Part shown: positions 1 to 5,990 of the stretch, piece by piece
How the letters are laid out: each line of letters opens with the position of its first letter
How positions within the stretch are numbered: the first letter of the stretch is position 1
DNA from: Scatomorpha intestinigallinarum
Lineage (GTDB): Bacteria > Bacillota > Clostridia > Oscillospirales > Oscillospiraceae
DNA length: 11,960 nucleotides
NCBI GenBank assembly: GCA_018712225.1
Contig: DVHH01000018.1
Location: forward strand, 1 to 11,960
Direction of reading: 5' to 3'
Translations under genes and position numbers: made by a program
Notes under the pieces: generated by a model
The model's database searches: none
The model's input: only the letters and a program-made list of their open reading frames with translations
Told to the model about the DNA's origin: nothing

Positions 1-768
1 GTCGGCGTTCAAGCAGATGGCCAGGTTGCCGGGGATGGTCCAGGTGGTGGTCGTCCAAATGAGGAAGTAGAGGTTATCGAGCTCGCAGTACTTGGAGAGC
101 TTGCCATGGTCGTCCTTGACGCGGAACTTCACGTAGATGGACTTGCAGGGGTCCTCGGCGTACTCAATCTCGGCCTCGGCGAGGGCGGTCTCATCGTGCG
201 GGCACCAGTAGACGGGCTTCTTGCCCTTGTAGATATAGCCCTTCTTATACATCTCGCCGAAGACCTTTATCTCCTCGGCCTCGAACTTCGGGTTCATGGT
301 GAAGTAGGGCTTGTCCCACTCGCCGAGGCAGCCGAGGCGCTTGAAGGCGTCGCGCTGGACGTTGACGTAGTGGAGGGCGAAGTCGCGGCAGGCGGTGCGG
401 AACTCGGCCGTGGTCATCTCCTTGTGGTTGAGCTTCTGCTCCTTGATGATGGCCGACTCGATGGGCATGCCGTGGTTGTCCCAGCCGGGGTAGTAGATGG
501 CCTGCCGGCCGGACATGGACTTATACCTCGTGATGAAGTCCTTGATGCACTTGTTGAGGGCCGTGCCCATGTGGATGGCGCCGTTGGAGAACGGAGGGCC
601 GTCGTGCAGGTCGAAGATGGGCCTGCCCTCGGTGCGCTTGAGCATCTCGTGGTAGAGGTCGAGCTCGTACCACTCTTTGAGCATATCCGGCTCGCGCTTG
701 GGCAGCGCGGCGCGCATGGGGAATTCGGTTTTCGGGAGGTTTACTGTGGAATTGTAGTCCTGAGCCAT
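1..768 (-). CDS. ileS: Isoleucyl-tRNA synthetase, N-terminal part (cut by window edge)
   Basis: Class I aminoacyl-tRNA synthetase that charges tRNA-Ile in the cytoplasm. Only the first 256 residues are present; the gene runs off the window at position 1. The protein begins MAQDYNSTVNLPKTEFPMR, which matches the usual IleS opening. The nucleotide-binding signature GPPFSNGAIHMGT lies at residues 57-69, so the HIGH motif reads HMGT. It is followed by ALNKCIKDF and by PGWDNHGMPIE, a hallmark of IleS/ValS/LeuS. The segment YWCPHDETALAEAEIEY leads into the CP1 editing domain, whose threonine-rich WTTTTWTIPGN is near the edge. The KMSKS loop would lie outside. The ATG at 768 is preceded by AAGGAG at 780-785. 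It follows divIVA, as in many Gram-positive ylm clusters, but a terminator intervenes and no T-box leader fits in the 88-base gap. Confidence 0.96.
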   Translation of the reverse strand, partial: MAQDYNSTVNLPKTEFPMRAALPKREPDMLKEWYELDLYHEMLKRTEGRPIFDLHDGPPFSNGAIHMGTALNKCIKDFITRYKSMSGRQAIYYPGWDNHGMPIESAIIKEQKLNHKEMTTAEFRTACRDFALHYVNVQRDAFKRLGCLGEWDKPYFTMNPKFEAEEIKVFGEMYKKGYIYKGKKPVYWCPHDETALAEAEIEYAEDPCKSIYVKFRVKDDHGKLSKYCELDNLYFLIWTTTTWTIPGNLAICLNAD

Positions 769-779
769 ATCGTTTCTCT

Positions 780-785
780 CTCCTT
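780..785 (-). promoter_or_regulatory. Ribosome binding site of ileS
   Basis: AAGGAG on the minus strand lies 11 bases before the ATG at 768. It fixes the ileS start, since no other in-frame start with a comparable site is visible nearby. Confidence 0.75.
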
Positions 786-796
786 AAATATAGAGC

Positions 797-826
797 TGTA
801 TAACAAGCCAAGGGGCAGCGCGTCAA
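797..826 (-). promoter_or_regulatory. Putative sigma-A-type promoter for ileS
   Basis: On the minus strand TTGACG (826-821) is followed after 18 bases by TATACA (802-797). A TG dinucleotide lies at 805-804, giving an extended -10 of the form TGTTATACA. Transcription would start near 790, leaving a leader of about 22 bases with the ribosome binding site at 785-780. The -35 box coincides with the loop and first stem base of the divIVA terminator hairpin. This is a pattern match by eye, not experimental evidence. Confidence 0.5.
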
Positions 827-836
827 GCGCCGCCCC
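812..836 (-). terminator. Hairpin terminator after divIVA
   Basis: Minus-strand RNA can form a 10-bp stem (836-827 with 821-812, one G-U pair) around the five-base loop TTGAC. The sequence TTGGCTTGTT follows, a weak rather than continuous U tract. It lies 20 bases beyond the divIVA stop codon and before ileS. It would end or attenuate the division-gene transcript. Confidence 0.65.
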
Positions 837-856
837 GTCTCGGTACCGGTCCCTGC

Positions 857-1486
857 TCAGTTGCCGCCCATGTTGAAGAGGCGGGTCATGTCGTCCGGCG
901 TGATGGTCTGCCTGGGGGCGCGCTCACCCATGACGGGGCTTATGTCTATCTGGGGAGCGGGCTCATCCGGTATTCGGGCGACAGAGGCCTCTATGCTTTT
1001 GACAGCGGCGTCCACAGCCTCCTCCGAAGCGGGGGCGGCCTGGGCTGCGGTATTTCCGTTGAGGAAGTCCAGCTGGCGCTGGCAGAGGGTGCGCGCGTCC
1101 TCCAGGAAACGGGCGAGGGACTCCTTCGCCTCCTTGAGGCGGGCCTCCTCGCGGCGGGTCTCGCTCTTGAGCCCGTCAAGGCTGCGGGCCGCGGCGGCCT
1201 GGGCCTCGGCCACGACCTTGTCCGCCCGCGCGCGGGCCTCCGCCTCTATCTGGGAGGAGAGCTTCTGCGCGGAGAGCAGGGTCATGCGCATCGCGTCTTC
1301 GCTGGCGCGGTATTCCTCTATCTTGTCCACCAGGACCTTCATCTTGGCCTTCAGCGTCGCGCTCTCGCGCTGGGCGGCTTCCAGCTCGGAGGCCATCTCC
1401 TCCATGAAGTCGTCCACGCTGCCCATGTCGTAGCCGCCGAAGACGGCCTTCTCAAAGATTTTCTCCCGGATGTCCTGAGGAGTCAT
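857..1486 (-). CDS. divIVA: DivIVA domain coiled-coil protein
   Basis: Cell-division/polar-organising protein of the DivIVA family, 209 residues, acting at curved membranes at the septum and poles. The N-terminal membrane-binding domain is visible in MTPQDIREKIFEKAVFGGYD and the following GSVDDFMEEMASELE, close to the family pattern F-R-G-Y-D-x-x-x-V-D-x-F. A long Ala/Glu/Lys/Arg-rich coiled coil spans about residues 28-135, with the segment KVVAEAQAAAARSLDGLKSE typical of these proteins. The C-terminal third is acidic and Pro/Ala-rich, ending in TPDDMTRLFNMGGN. The ATG at 1486 has an AAGGGGAT site just upstream. The membrane-contact Arg of the B. subtilis protein (R18) is Gly here (F16-G17-G18-Y19). 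It lies 46 bases downstream of sepF, probably in the same transcript. Confidence 0.92.
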   Translation of the reverse strand: MTPQDIREKIFEKAVFGGYDMGSVDDFMEEMASELEAAQRESATLKAKMKVLVDKIEEYRASEDAMRMTLLSAQKLSSQIEAEARARADKVVAEAQAAAARSLDGLKSETRREEARLKEAKESLARFLEDARTLCQRQLDFLNGNTAAQAAPASEEAVDAAVKSIEASVARIPDEPAPQIDISPVMGERAPRQTITPDDMTRLFNMGGN

Positions 1487-1532
1487 GTCGGTATCCCCTT
1501 CCCTGTACTTAACTCTGTGTTGTGAGCGGGCC

Positions 1533-2078
1533 TCAGAAGTAGAGGCCGCCGCTTTCTATCTGGCTCATCATCTCGCCCGTTATGTTGACGCCGGCGGGCG
1601 TCACGAGGTACACTCCGCCCGATATTCGGCTGAGCGAGCCGCCCCGGGCGTAGGCCACGCCGGAGAGGAAGTCTATGACCCGCCGCGCCGTTATCTTGTC
1701 CGCCGCGCCGAGGTCCAGGACTATCGTCCTGCCCGCGACGAAGCTGTCGGCGATGCCGGCCGCGTCCGCAAACTCGGCGGGCTTGGCGAGCATCAGGCCC
1801 TGGACGCCCTGGGCGGGCGCGGCCTGCTTGGCCTCGCGGGCCGGGGCCTCCTGCTTGGGCGCGCGCGGCTCCTTCTCGCGGCGGGGCAGGCGGAAGCTCG
1901 GCTTCGGCAGGCCGAAGCTCGGCTGCTCGGCGTTCTCCTCGTCCGTGAAGAAGCTCTCCCGCCGCTCCGGCGTTATCGGGGGGCCGGGCTGCTCCTCCTC
2001 CGGGCCGCCCCTGTCGAAGAACTCGTCCTCGTCGTCATAGGGGTGGGCAAGTCTTTTTATCTCGTCAAAGAATCCCAT
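1533..2078 (-). CDS. sepF: Cell division protein SepF
   Basis: SepF anchors FtsZ polymers to the membrane and helps build the Gram-positive septum. The 181-residue protein starts with an amphipathic, membrane-binding helix, MGFFDEIKRLAHPY. An acidic and Pro/Glu-rich linker covers about residues 15-92. It contains a short internal repeat, PSFGLPKPSFRLP, at 53-65. The conserved SepF core spans about 93-170, with IVLDLGAADKITARRVIDFL followed by SGVAYARGGSLSRI and VYLVTPAGVNITGE, matching the family's DFLSG-x-x-YA-x-GG signature. The linker is longer than in B. subtilis SepF. The ATG at 2078 is preceded by GAGGAG, which overlaps the stop codon of the yggS gene (TGAGGAG), so the two genes are likely translationally coupled. 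Confidence 0.96.
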   Translation of the reverse strand: MGFFDEIKRLAHPYDDEDEFFDRGGPEEEQPGPPITPERRESFFTDEENAEQPSFGLPKPSFRLPRREKEPRAPKQEAPAREAKQAAPAQGVQGLMLAKPAEFADAAGIADSFVAGRTIVLDLGAADKITARRVIDFLSGVAYARGGSLSRISGGVYLVTPAGVNITGEMMSQIESGGLYF

Positions 2079-2092
2079 TTGCCTGTCTCTCC

Positions 2093-2782
2093 TCAGCGGC
2101 CTGCGCCGTAGTCCCTGGCGCCGAAGATGGCGGAGCCGACGCGGACCATGTTCGCGCCCTCCGCTATCGCGTCTTCAAAATCGCCGCTCATACCCATTGA
2201 TAAAAAGTCCATAGACGTATTATCGTATTTTTTCCCGCCGATGTCAACAAAAAGCTCGTACATCCTGGCAAAATAAGGCCGGTTTGCCCCCGGAATTACA
2301 GATATGGGCGGTATCGCCATCAGCCCGCGCACCCGAAGGCCCTCCTGAGCGGCCGCAAAGTCCAAGAGTTCCGGCAGCCGCTCCGGCGAAACGCCGCTTT
2401 TTGACAGCTCCCCGGCGATGTTCACCTCAAGCAGCACGTCCTGCACGACGCCCAGCCTCTGCGCCCGGGCCGAGATGTCGCCCAAAAGCTCCACGGAGTC
2501 CACGGACTCTATGAGCCCGACGCTGCCGACGAGGTACTTGACCTTGTTGCGCTGGAGATGGCCTATGAAATGCAGCCCCGCGCCCTCGTAGGCGCCGGCG
2601 GCGCGCTTTTCCACCAGCTCCTGGACCCGGTTCTCGCCGCAGGCGTCCACGCCCGCGGCCACGGCCTCGCGGACCCTGTCCGCGCCGTTCATCTTGCTGG
2701 CCGCGACGAGCAGCACCCGCCGCCCCCCGGCGGCGGCCTCTATCCGCGCGCGCACGGCGGCCACGTTTTCCGCAATGCCCAT
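2093..2782 (-). CDS. yggS: YggS/YlmE-family PLP homeostasis protein
   Basis: Cytoplasmic pyridoxal-phosphate-binding protein (PLPBP/YggS/YlmE family), 229 residues. It is a single-domain TIM barrel involved in PLP and amino-acid homeostasis, with no established enzymatic reaction. The PLP lysine is K30 in LLVAASKMN. Other family signatures are CGENRVQE (48-55), HFIGHLQRNK (71-80), NIAGELSKSG (121-130) and SMGMSGDFEDAI (195-206). The phosphate-binding RVGSAIFG follows at 214-221. The ATG at 2782 has AAAGGAG directly upstream, overlapping the stop codon of the preceding HlyD-like gene (TGAAAGGAG). In Gram-positives this gene (ylmE) commonly precedes sepF, as here. Bases 2191-2280, residues about 168-198, are only 40% G+C (36 of 90 counted), clearly below the rest of the gene. 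Confidence 0.95.
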   Translation of the reverse strand: MGIAENVAAVRARIEAAAGGRRVLLVAASKMNGADRVREAVAAGVDACGENRVQELVEKRAAGAYEGAGLHFIGHLQRNKVKYLVGSVGLIESVDSVELLGDISARAQRLGVVQDVLLEVNIAGELSKSGVSPERLPELLDFAAAQEGLRVRGLMAIPPISVIPGANRPYFARMYELFVDIGGKKYDNTSMDFLSMGMSGDFEDAIAEGANMVRVGSAIFGARDYGAGR

Positions 2783-2797
2783 TCTCTCTATCTCCTT

Positions 2798-3721
2798 TCA
2801 GGGCTCCGGGCAAAGCCGGGCCTCGCAGACTCTCAGCTCCAGCGAGCGCGCGAGCGCCTCGGCGCTTGAGAGGACTATGACGCGGCGGCCGAGCCCGGCC
2901 TCGCCTATGCTCTCGACCCGCGCCTCCGCTTCGAGGCCGGGCAGCTCTATCCTGAGCTTGTCCCCTTCTGAAAACCGCGCCGCCTCCGCCTGCGTGAGCG
3001 CCGCGGCGAAGTACCAGCGCCAGCCGCTCACGAGCTTCATCGTGCCCGCGCTCTCCGGCTCCGCGGCCATGAGCTCCGCGAGGTCCCGGGGCGTGAGGGC
3101 TTCGAGGTCCTCAGGCGCGAGGTATTCAAAGCCGTCCACGGCGGAGGAGAAGAGCCCCGCCTCCGGGGCGTAAAGCGTCTCGGCCCCCGCGGCCGCGGGC
3201 AGGGCGGCCAGCTCCGAGAGCAGGCGCGCCGCCCTCTCCTGCGCGCCCGCGCCGGAGAGCGCCTCGCCCAGCGCCTGCGCGCAGGCGGCGGCCCCGGGGA
3301 GGTTCCCCGCGGCCCGGGCGGAGGCCAGCGCCAGCAGCGCCCCGTCCGCCTCCGGCTCCGCGCCGGAGACGGCCTCGGCCAGCTGGGCTGAGAGCTCCCG
3401 GCGCAGCCGCGCGGTCTCCAGCGCCGCGGCGTCCGGCGCGCAGAGCGCCAGGGCCTGGCCCGCAGCCGCGCGCTCCCCGTCCTGCAGGAGGGGCAGCAGG
3501 TACGCGCCCTGCCCGCCCAGCGTGCGCTCACGCCTTATGACTATGCCCCGCGCCTCGACGCCGGGCTCGGCCGAGGCCGAGGCCGCCGGCTCCGCCGTGA
3601 CGGGGGCGGCCGCCTCGCCGCCCAGCAGGGGGCGCAGGCCCAGGTAGGCCGCCGCCGCCAGCAGCAGGACGGCGAGGGCCAGGCCCGTGAAGAGGTTCGT
3701 CCGCCTCGTGGCCTTATGTAT
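2798..3721 (-). CDS. HlyD-like membrane-anchored protein, no canonical start codon
   Basis: HlyD-family-like (periplasmic adaptor type) protein of 307 residues if it starts at the ATA codon at 3721. Reading N to C it has a short basic tail (HKATRRTNLF) and a transmembrane segment of about 20 residues (GLALAVLLLAAAAYLGL). An Ala/Pro/Glu-rich stretch follows, then a lipoyl-like half-motif (GIVIRRERTL ... LQDGERAAAGQALAL), an Ala-rich helical region, and a C-terminal barrel with VDGFEYLAPEDLEALTP, SGWRWYFAAAL and FSEGDKLRIELPG. The frame is open from a TGA at 3743-3745 to the stop at 2798, and it contains no ATG, GTG or TTG before a GTG at 3139, two thirds into the protein. The GTG at 3139 would leave only 113 residues without the membrane anchor. 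The ATA overlaps the hfq stop and has GGAG four bases upstream. Its substrate is unknown; it sits between hfq and yggS in the division cluster. Confidence 0.75.
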   Translation of the reverse strand: MHKATRRTNLFTGLALAVLLLAAAAYLGLRPLLGGEAAAPVTAEPAASASAEPGVEARGIVIRRERTLGGQGAYLLPLLQDGERAAAGQALALCAPDAAALETARLRRELSAQLAEAVSGAEPEADGALLALASARAAGNLPGAAACAQALGEALSGAGAQERAARLLSELAALPAAAGAETLYAPEAGLFSSAVDGFEYLAPEDLEALTPRDLAELMAAEPESAGTMKLVSGWRWYFAAALTQAEAARFSEGDKLRIELPGLEAEARVESIGEAGLGRRVIVLSSAEALARSLELRVCEARLCPEP

Positions 3722-3950
3722 CCTGCTCCGCCTCGCCCAGGTTCAGCGCCCGGGCCGGGGCGATGGTCGAGATGGCGTGCTTGTAGATGAGCTGCTGCCG
3801 CCCGTCCGAGTCCAGCACGACCGTGAAGCTGTCGAAGGCGCGCAGCACGCCCCGCAGCTGGAAGCCGTTCATGAGAAACAGCGTCAGCGGCACGCGCTCG
3901 GCCCGCGCGCGGCAGAGGAAGGTGTCCTGAAGGTTCTTTGTCTTTTCCAT
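3714..3950 (-). CDS. hfq: RNA chaperone Hfq
   Basis: Sm-like hexameric RNA chaperone that binds small RNAs and A/U-rich mRNA, 78 residues, a normal size for Gram-positive Hfq. The Sm1 motif runs from NLQDTFL (6-12) through VPLTLFLMNGFQLRGVLRAF to FDSFTVVL. The Sm2 signature YKHAIST is at 56-62 and is preceded by QQLI. The short C-terminal tail (ARALNLGEAEQDT) is acidic. The ATG at 3950 has AAGGAG about seven bases upstream. It lies downstream of miaA, an association also seen in Proteobacteria, but a strong hairpin separates the two, so hfq probably has its own promoter in the AT-rich stretch near 3980-4020. The last codons overlap the proposed start of the HlyD-like gene by eight bases. Confidence 0.96.
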   Translation of the reverse strand: MEKTKNLQDTFLCRARAERVPLTLFLMNGFQLRGVLRAFDSFTVVLDSDGRQQLIYKHAISTIAPARALNLGEAEQDT

Positions 3951-3964
3951 ATCTCGCTCCTTGC

Positions 3965-4005
3965 CGGAGCGGTGGATTTACATAATATCATATTTTGCCG
4001 CTCCG
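3965..4005. repeat. 8-bp inverted repeat upstream of hfq
   Basis: CGGAGCGG (3965-3972) and CCGCTCCG (3998-4005) are perfect inverted copies separated by 25 AT-rich bases. The repeat brackets the likely hfq -10 region (TATGAT on the minus strand at 3992-3987, or TATTAT at 3987-3982). It could be an operator, a leader hairpin next to the hfq ribosome binding site, or chance. A convincing -35 box was not found. Confidence 0.4.
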
Positions 4006-4020
4006 TAAAATAGTAAATTT

Positions 4021-4052
4021 GTACAAAACGCGGTCCTCACCGCGCCCTGTAC
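4021..4052 (-). terminator. Hairpin terminator after miaA
   Basis: On the minus strand CGCGGT and ACCGCG (4044-4039 and 4034-4029) form a GC-rich stem around the loop GAGG, followed by TTTTGT. Outside this, GGG faces TTT and GTACA faces TGTAC. The RNA can therefore extend to a 14-bp stem with three G-U pairs. It begins seven bases beyond the miaA stop codon. Confidence 0.75.
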
Positions 4053-4059
4053 GCGACTA

Positions 4060-5001
4060 TCATATACCGCAGCGGAGCAGATATTCTGTCGAATCCCGGA
4101 CGGCGGCCTCAAAATCGGGCCGGCCCTGCCAATCGATGCGCAGGGCGTCCCGGCGGGAGCGCAGCCAGGTGAGCTGGCGTTTGGCGTAGCGGCGGGTCTC
4201 GCGCTTTATCGTCTCTATGGCCTCCTCGCGGGAGCAGTCCCCGCGCAGGGCGGCGGCGGCCTCCTTGTAGCCTATGGCCTGCATGGCGGTGCAGCCCTCG
4301 CCGAGCCCGGCGTCCAGCAGGCGCCGGACCTCCTCGAAGAGCCCGAGCGAGACCATCTCGTCCACGCGCGCGTCGGTGCGCGCGTACATCTCCTCGCGCG
4401 AGGCCCAGCCGAGGATGATATAGGCCGCGTCGAAGTCCGGCGGGCGCAGGCGGCTGGCCTCGTCGAGCTCCGTCATCGTCCGGCCGGTGAGCAGGTAGAC
4501 CTCGTAGGCGCGCACGACGCGCTTTTTGTCGCGGGGGTGGAGCTTTGCAGCGCGCTCCGGGTCGAGCTGTGAGAGCTCCCGGAGCATGGCCGCGCCGCCT
4601 ATCTCGTCGTAGCGCTCCTCCAGCTCGCGGCGGGTCTCGCCGGTCTCGTCCACGGCGGCGAAGCCCAGGCCGCGGACGAGGGAGTCTATGTACAGCCCCG
4701 TCCCGCCCACGACTATGGGCAGCCGCCCGCGCGCGAGGATATCGCGGCAGGCCGCCCCCGCCGCCTCGACGTAGCGCGCCGCGGACCAGTTCTCCCAGGG
4801 CTCCGCGACGTCTATGAGGTGGTGCGGCACGCCCTGCATCTCCTCGGGCGTGGGCTTGGCCGTGCCTATGTCCATGCCCCGGTAGAGCTGCATCGAATCC
4901 GCGGAGACGACCTCGCCGCCCAGCCGCTGCGCAAGCAGCACGCCGAGCCGGGTCTTACCCGTCGCCGTGGGTCCGGTTATGACGGCTATTTTTGGGGGCA
5001 T
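4060..5001 (-). CDS. miaA: tRNA dimethylallyltransferase
   Basis: MiaA transfers a dimethylallyl group from DMAPP to N6 of A37 in tRNAs that read codons starting with U, the first step of ms2i6A formation. The protein is 313 residues from the ATG at 5001. The P-loop GPTATGKT is at 10-17. It is followed by SADSMQLYRGMDIGTAKP (D35, Q38), the HHLIDV segment and GGTGLYIDSL, then RDKKRVVRAYEVY and the C-terminal AIGYKEAAAAL and RRYAKRQLTWLR regions. All are family hallmarks. The ATG at 5001 is chosen over an upstream in-frame ATG at 5067. The latter would overlap the divergent degV ribosome binding site and add residues not seen in MiaA, whereas 5001 has GGAAG upstream and starts just before the P-loop. 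It is divergent from degV with a 72-base gap. Confidence 0.96.
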   Translation of the reverse strand: MPPKIAVITGPTATGKTRLGVLLAQRLGGEVVSADSMQLYRGMDIGTAKPTPEEMQGVPHHLIDVAEPWENWSAARYVEAAGAACRDILARGRLPIVVGGTGLYIDSLVRGLGFAAVDETGETRRELEERYDEIGGAAMLRELSQLDPERAAKLHPRDKKRVVRAYEVYLLTGRTMTELDEASRLRPPDFDAAYIILGWASREEMYARTDARVDEMVSLGLFEEVRRLLDAGLGEGCTAMQAIGYKEAAAALRGDCSREEAIETIKRETRRYAKRQLTWLRSRRDALRIDWQGRPDFEAAVRDSTEYLLRCGI

Positions 5002-5029
5002 AAAAACACTTCCATTCTTTGAAGTAATG

Positions 5030-5038
5030 TGATATGAT
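5030..5038 (+). promoter_or_regulatory. Putative extended -10 promoter of degV
   Basis: TGATATGAT is an extended -10 box (TG-n-TATGAT), placing transcription start near 5045 and the degV ribosome binding site at 5054-5061. The -35 region at about 5010-5015 (TTCCAT) is poor, which is tolerable for extended -10 promoters. The miaA promoter must overlap the same 72-base gap, but I could not identify it with confidence. Confidence 0.45.
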
Positions 5039-5053
5039 ACAGGGGCCAGAATG

Positions 5054-5061
5054 TAAGGAGG
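5054..5061 (+). promoter_or_regulatory. Ribosome binding site of degV
   Basis: TAAGGAGG is a near-perfect Shine-Dalgarno sequence 12 bases before the ATG at 5074. Confidence 0.8.
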
Positions 5062-5073
5062 CAGCAAACTGAA

Positions 5074-5919
5074 ATGAAAATAAAAATCTCAACGGACAGC
5101 ACCTGCGACCTGCCTGCTGAGCTTATCGCCGCGCACGACATCGGCGTCCAGCCGCTGTACATCATCCGCGGCGGCGAGGCGCTGCGAGACGGCATCGACG
5201 TGACGCCGGACGACCTCTACGCCTACACCAAGGAGACGGGCAAGCTCTGCGGCACCTCGGCTGTGACGATAACGGACTATCTGGGCTCCTGGAAGGCCTG
5301 GCTGGAGGAGTACGACGCCATAGTACACGTGGCGTTTTCCTCGGAGCTGTCGGCCAGCTGCAACAACGCGCGGCTGGCGGCGATGGAGCTGCCGGGCAAG
5401 GTCTGGGTGGTGGACTCGCTGAACCTCTCGACGGGCTTCGGGCATCTGGTGCTGGACGCGGCGCTGATGGCGGAGCGCGGCATGGCCCCGGAGGAGATAG
5501 CGGCGGAGGTGGAACGCCTTGTGCCGAAGATGGACGTCAGCTTCGTACTGAACACGCTGGACTACCTGAAGAAGGGCGGGCGCTGCACCTCGGTGCAGGC
5601 GCTGGGCGCGAATCTGCTGGGTTTGAAGCCCTGCATAGAGGTTATCGGCGGGAAGATGACGGTGGGCAAGAAGTACCGGGGCAAGATAGAGGCGGCCTAT
5701 GTTCAGTACATAAAGGACAGGCTTGCCGGCCGGGACGACATAGACACGCGCCGGGTGTTCATAACCGACTCGGGCCTTCCGGACGATGTACGCGCGCGTC
5801 TGCGCGAGGTTGTACTTTCCTGTCAGCCCTTTGAGGAGGTCTACAACAACCGCGCGGGCTGCACGATAAGCGGCCACTGCGGCCCCTGGTGCATGGGAGT
5901 ACTATACTACCACAAATAA
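5074..5919 (+). CDS. DegV family fatty-acid-binding protein
   Basis: DegV-family protein of 281 residues. The family binds a fatty acid between two domains; several members act as FakB carriers for fatty-acid kinase in Gram-positives. Signatures are STDSTCDLP (6-14), GTSAVT (60-65), HVAFSSELSASCNNARLA (85-102) with the serines that contact the acyl carboxylate, and LDYLKKGGR followed by LLGLKPCIEVIGGKM. The C-terminus has AGCTISGHCGPWCMGVLYY with three clustered cysteines; similar GHxGP tails are usual in the family, but the extra cysteines are less so. It is the only plus-strand gene here, transcribed away from miaA and convergent with the GNAT gene. No fakA is visible, so its precise role as FakB is an inference. 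Confidence 0.93.
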   Translation: MKIKISTDSTCDLPAELIAAHDIGVQPLYIIRGGEALRDGIDVTPDDLYAYTKETGKLCGTSAVTITDYLGSWKAWLEEYDAIVHVAFSSELSASCNNARLAAMELPGKVWVVDSLNLSTGFGHLVLDAALMAERGMAPEEIAAEVERLVPKMDVSFVLNTLDYLKKGGRCTSVQALGANLLGLKPCIEVIGGKMTVGKKYRGKIEAAYVQYIKDRLAGRDDIDTRRVFITDSGLPDDVRARLREVVLSCQPFEEVYNNRAGCTISGHCGPWCMGVLYYHK

Positions 5920-5990
5920 GCCCTGCGCGCAAATACTGCGGCCCGCGCCGCGGTGGGCGGTACGTTTTCGCGGCAAGGTACGACACACCT

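Noticed and set aside
769..856. T-box riboswitch upstream of ileS
   Set aside because: The gap is only 88 bases, occupied by a terminator and ribosome site, with no T-box sequence or specifier stem.
3037..3531. Minus-strand 164-codon frame starting ATG at 3531
   Set aside because: Its translation is Arg/Pro/Ala/Ser-rich without motifs, whereas the overlapping frame gives a coherent HlyD-like protein.
5034..5056. miaA promoter on the minus strand (TTACAT with TATCAC, 16-base spacing)
   Set aside because: Both hexamers are poor and overlap the degV promoter and ribosome site; not strong enough to annotate.
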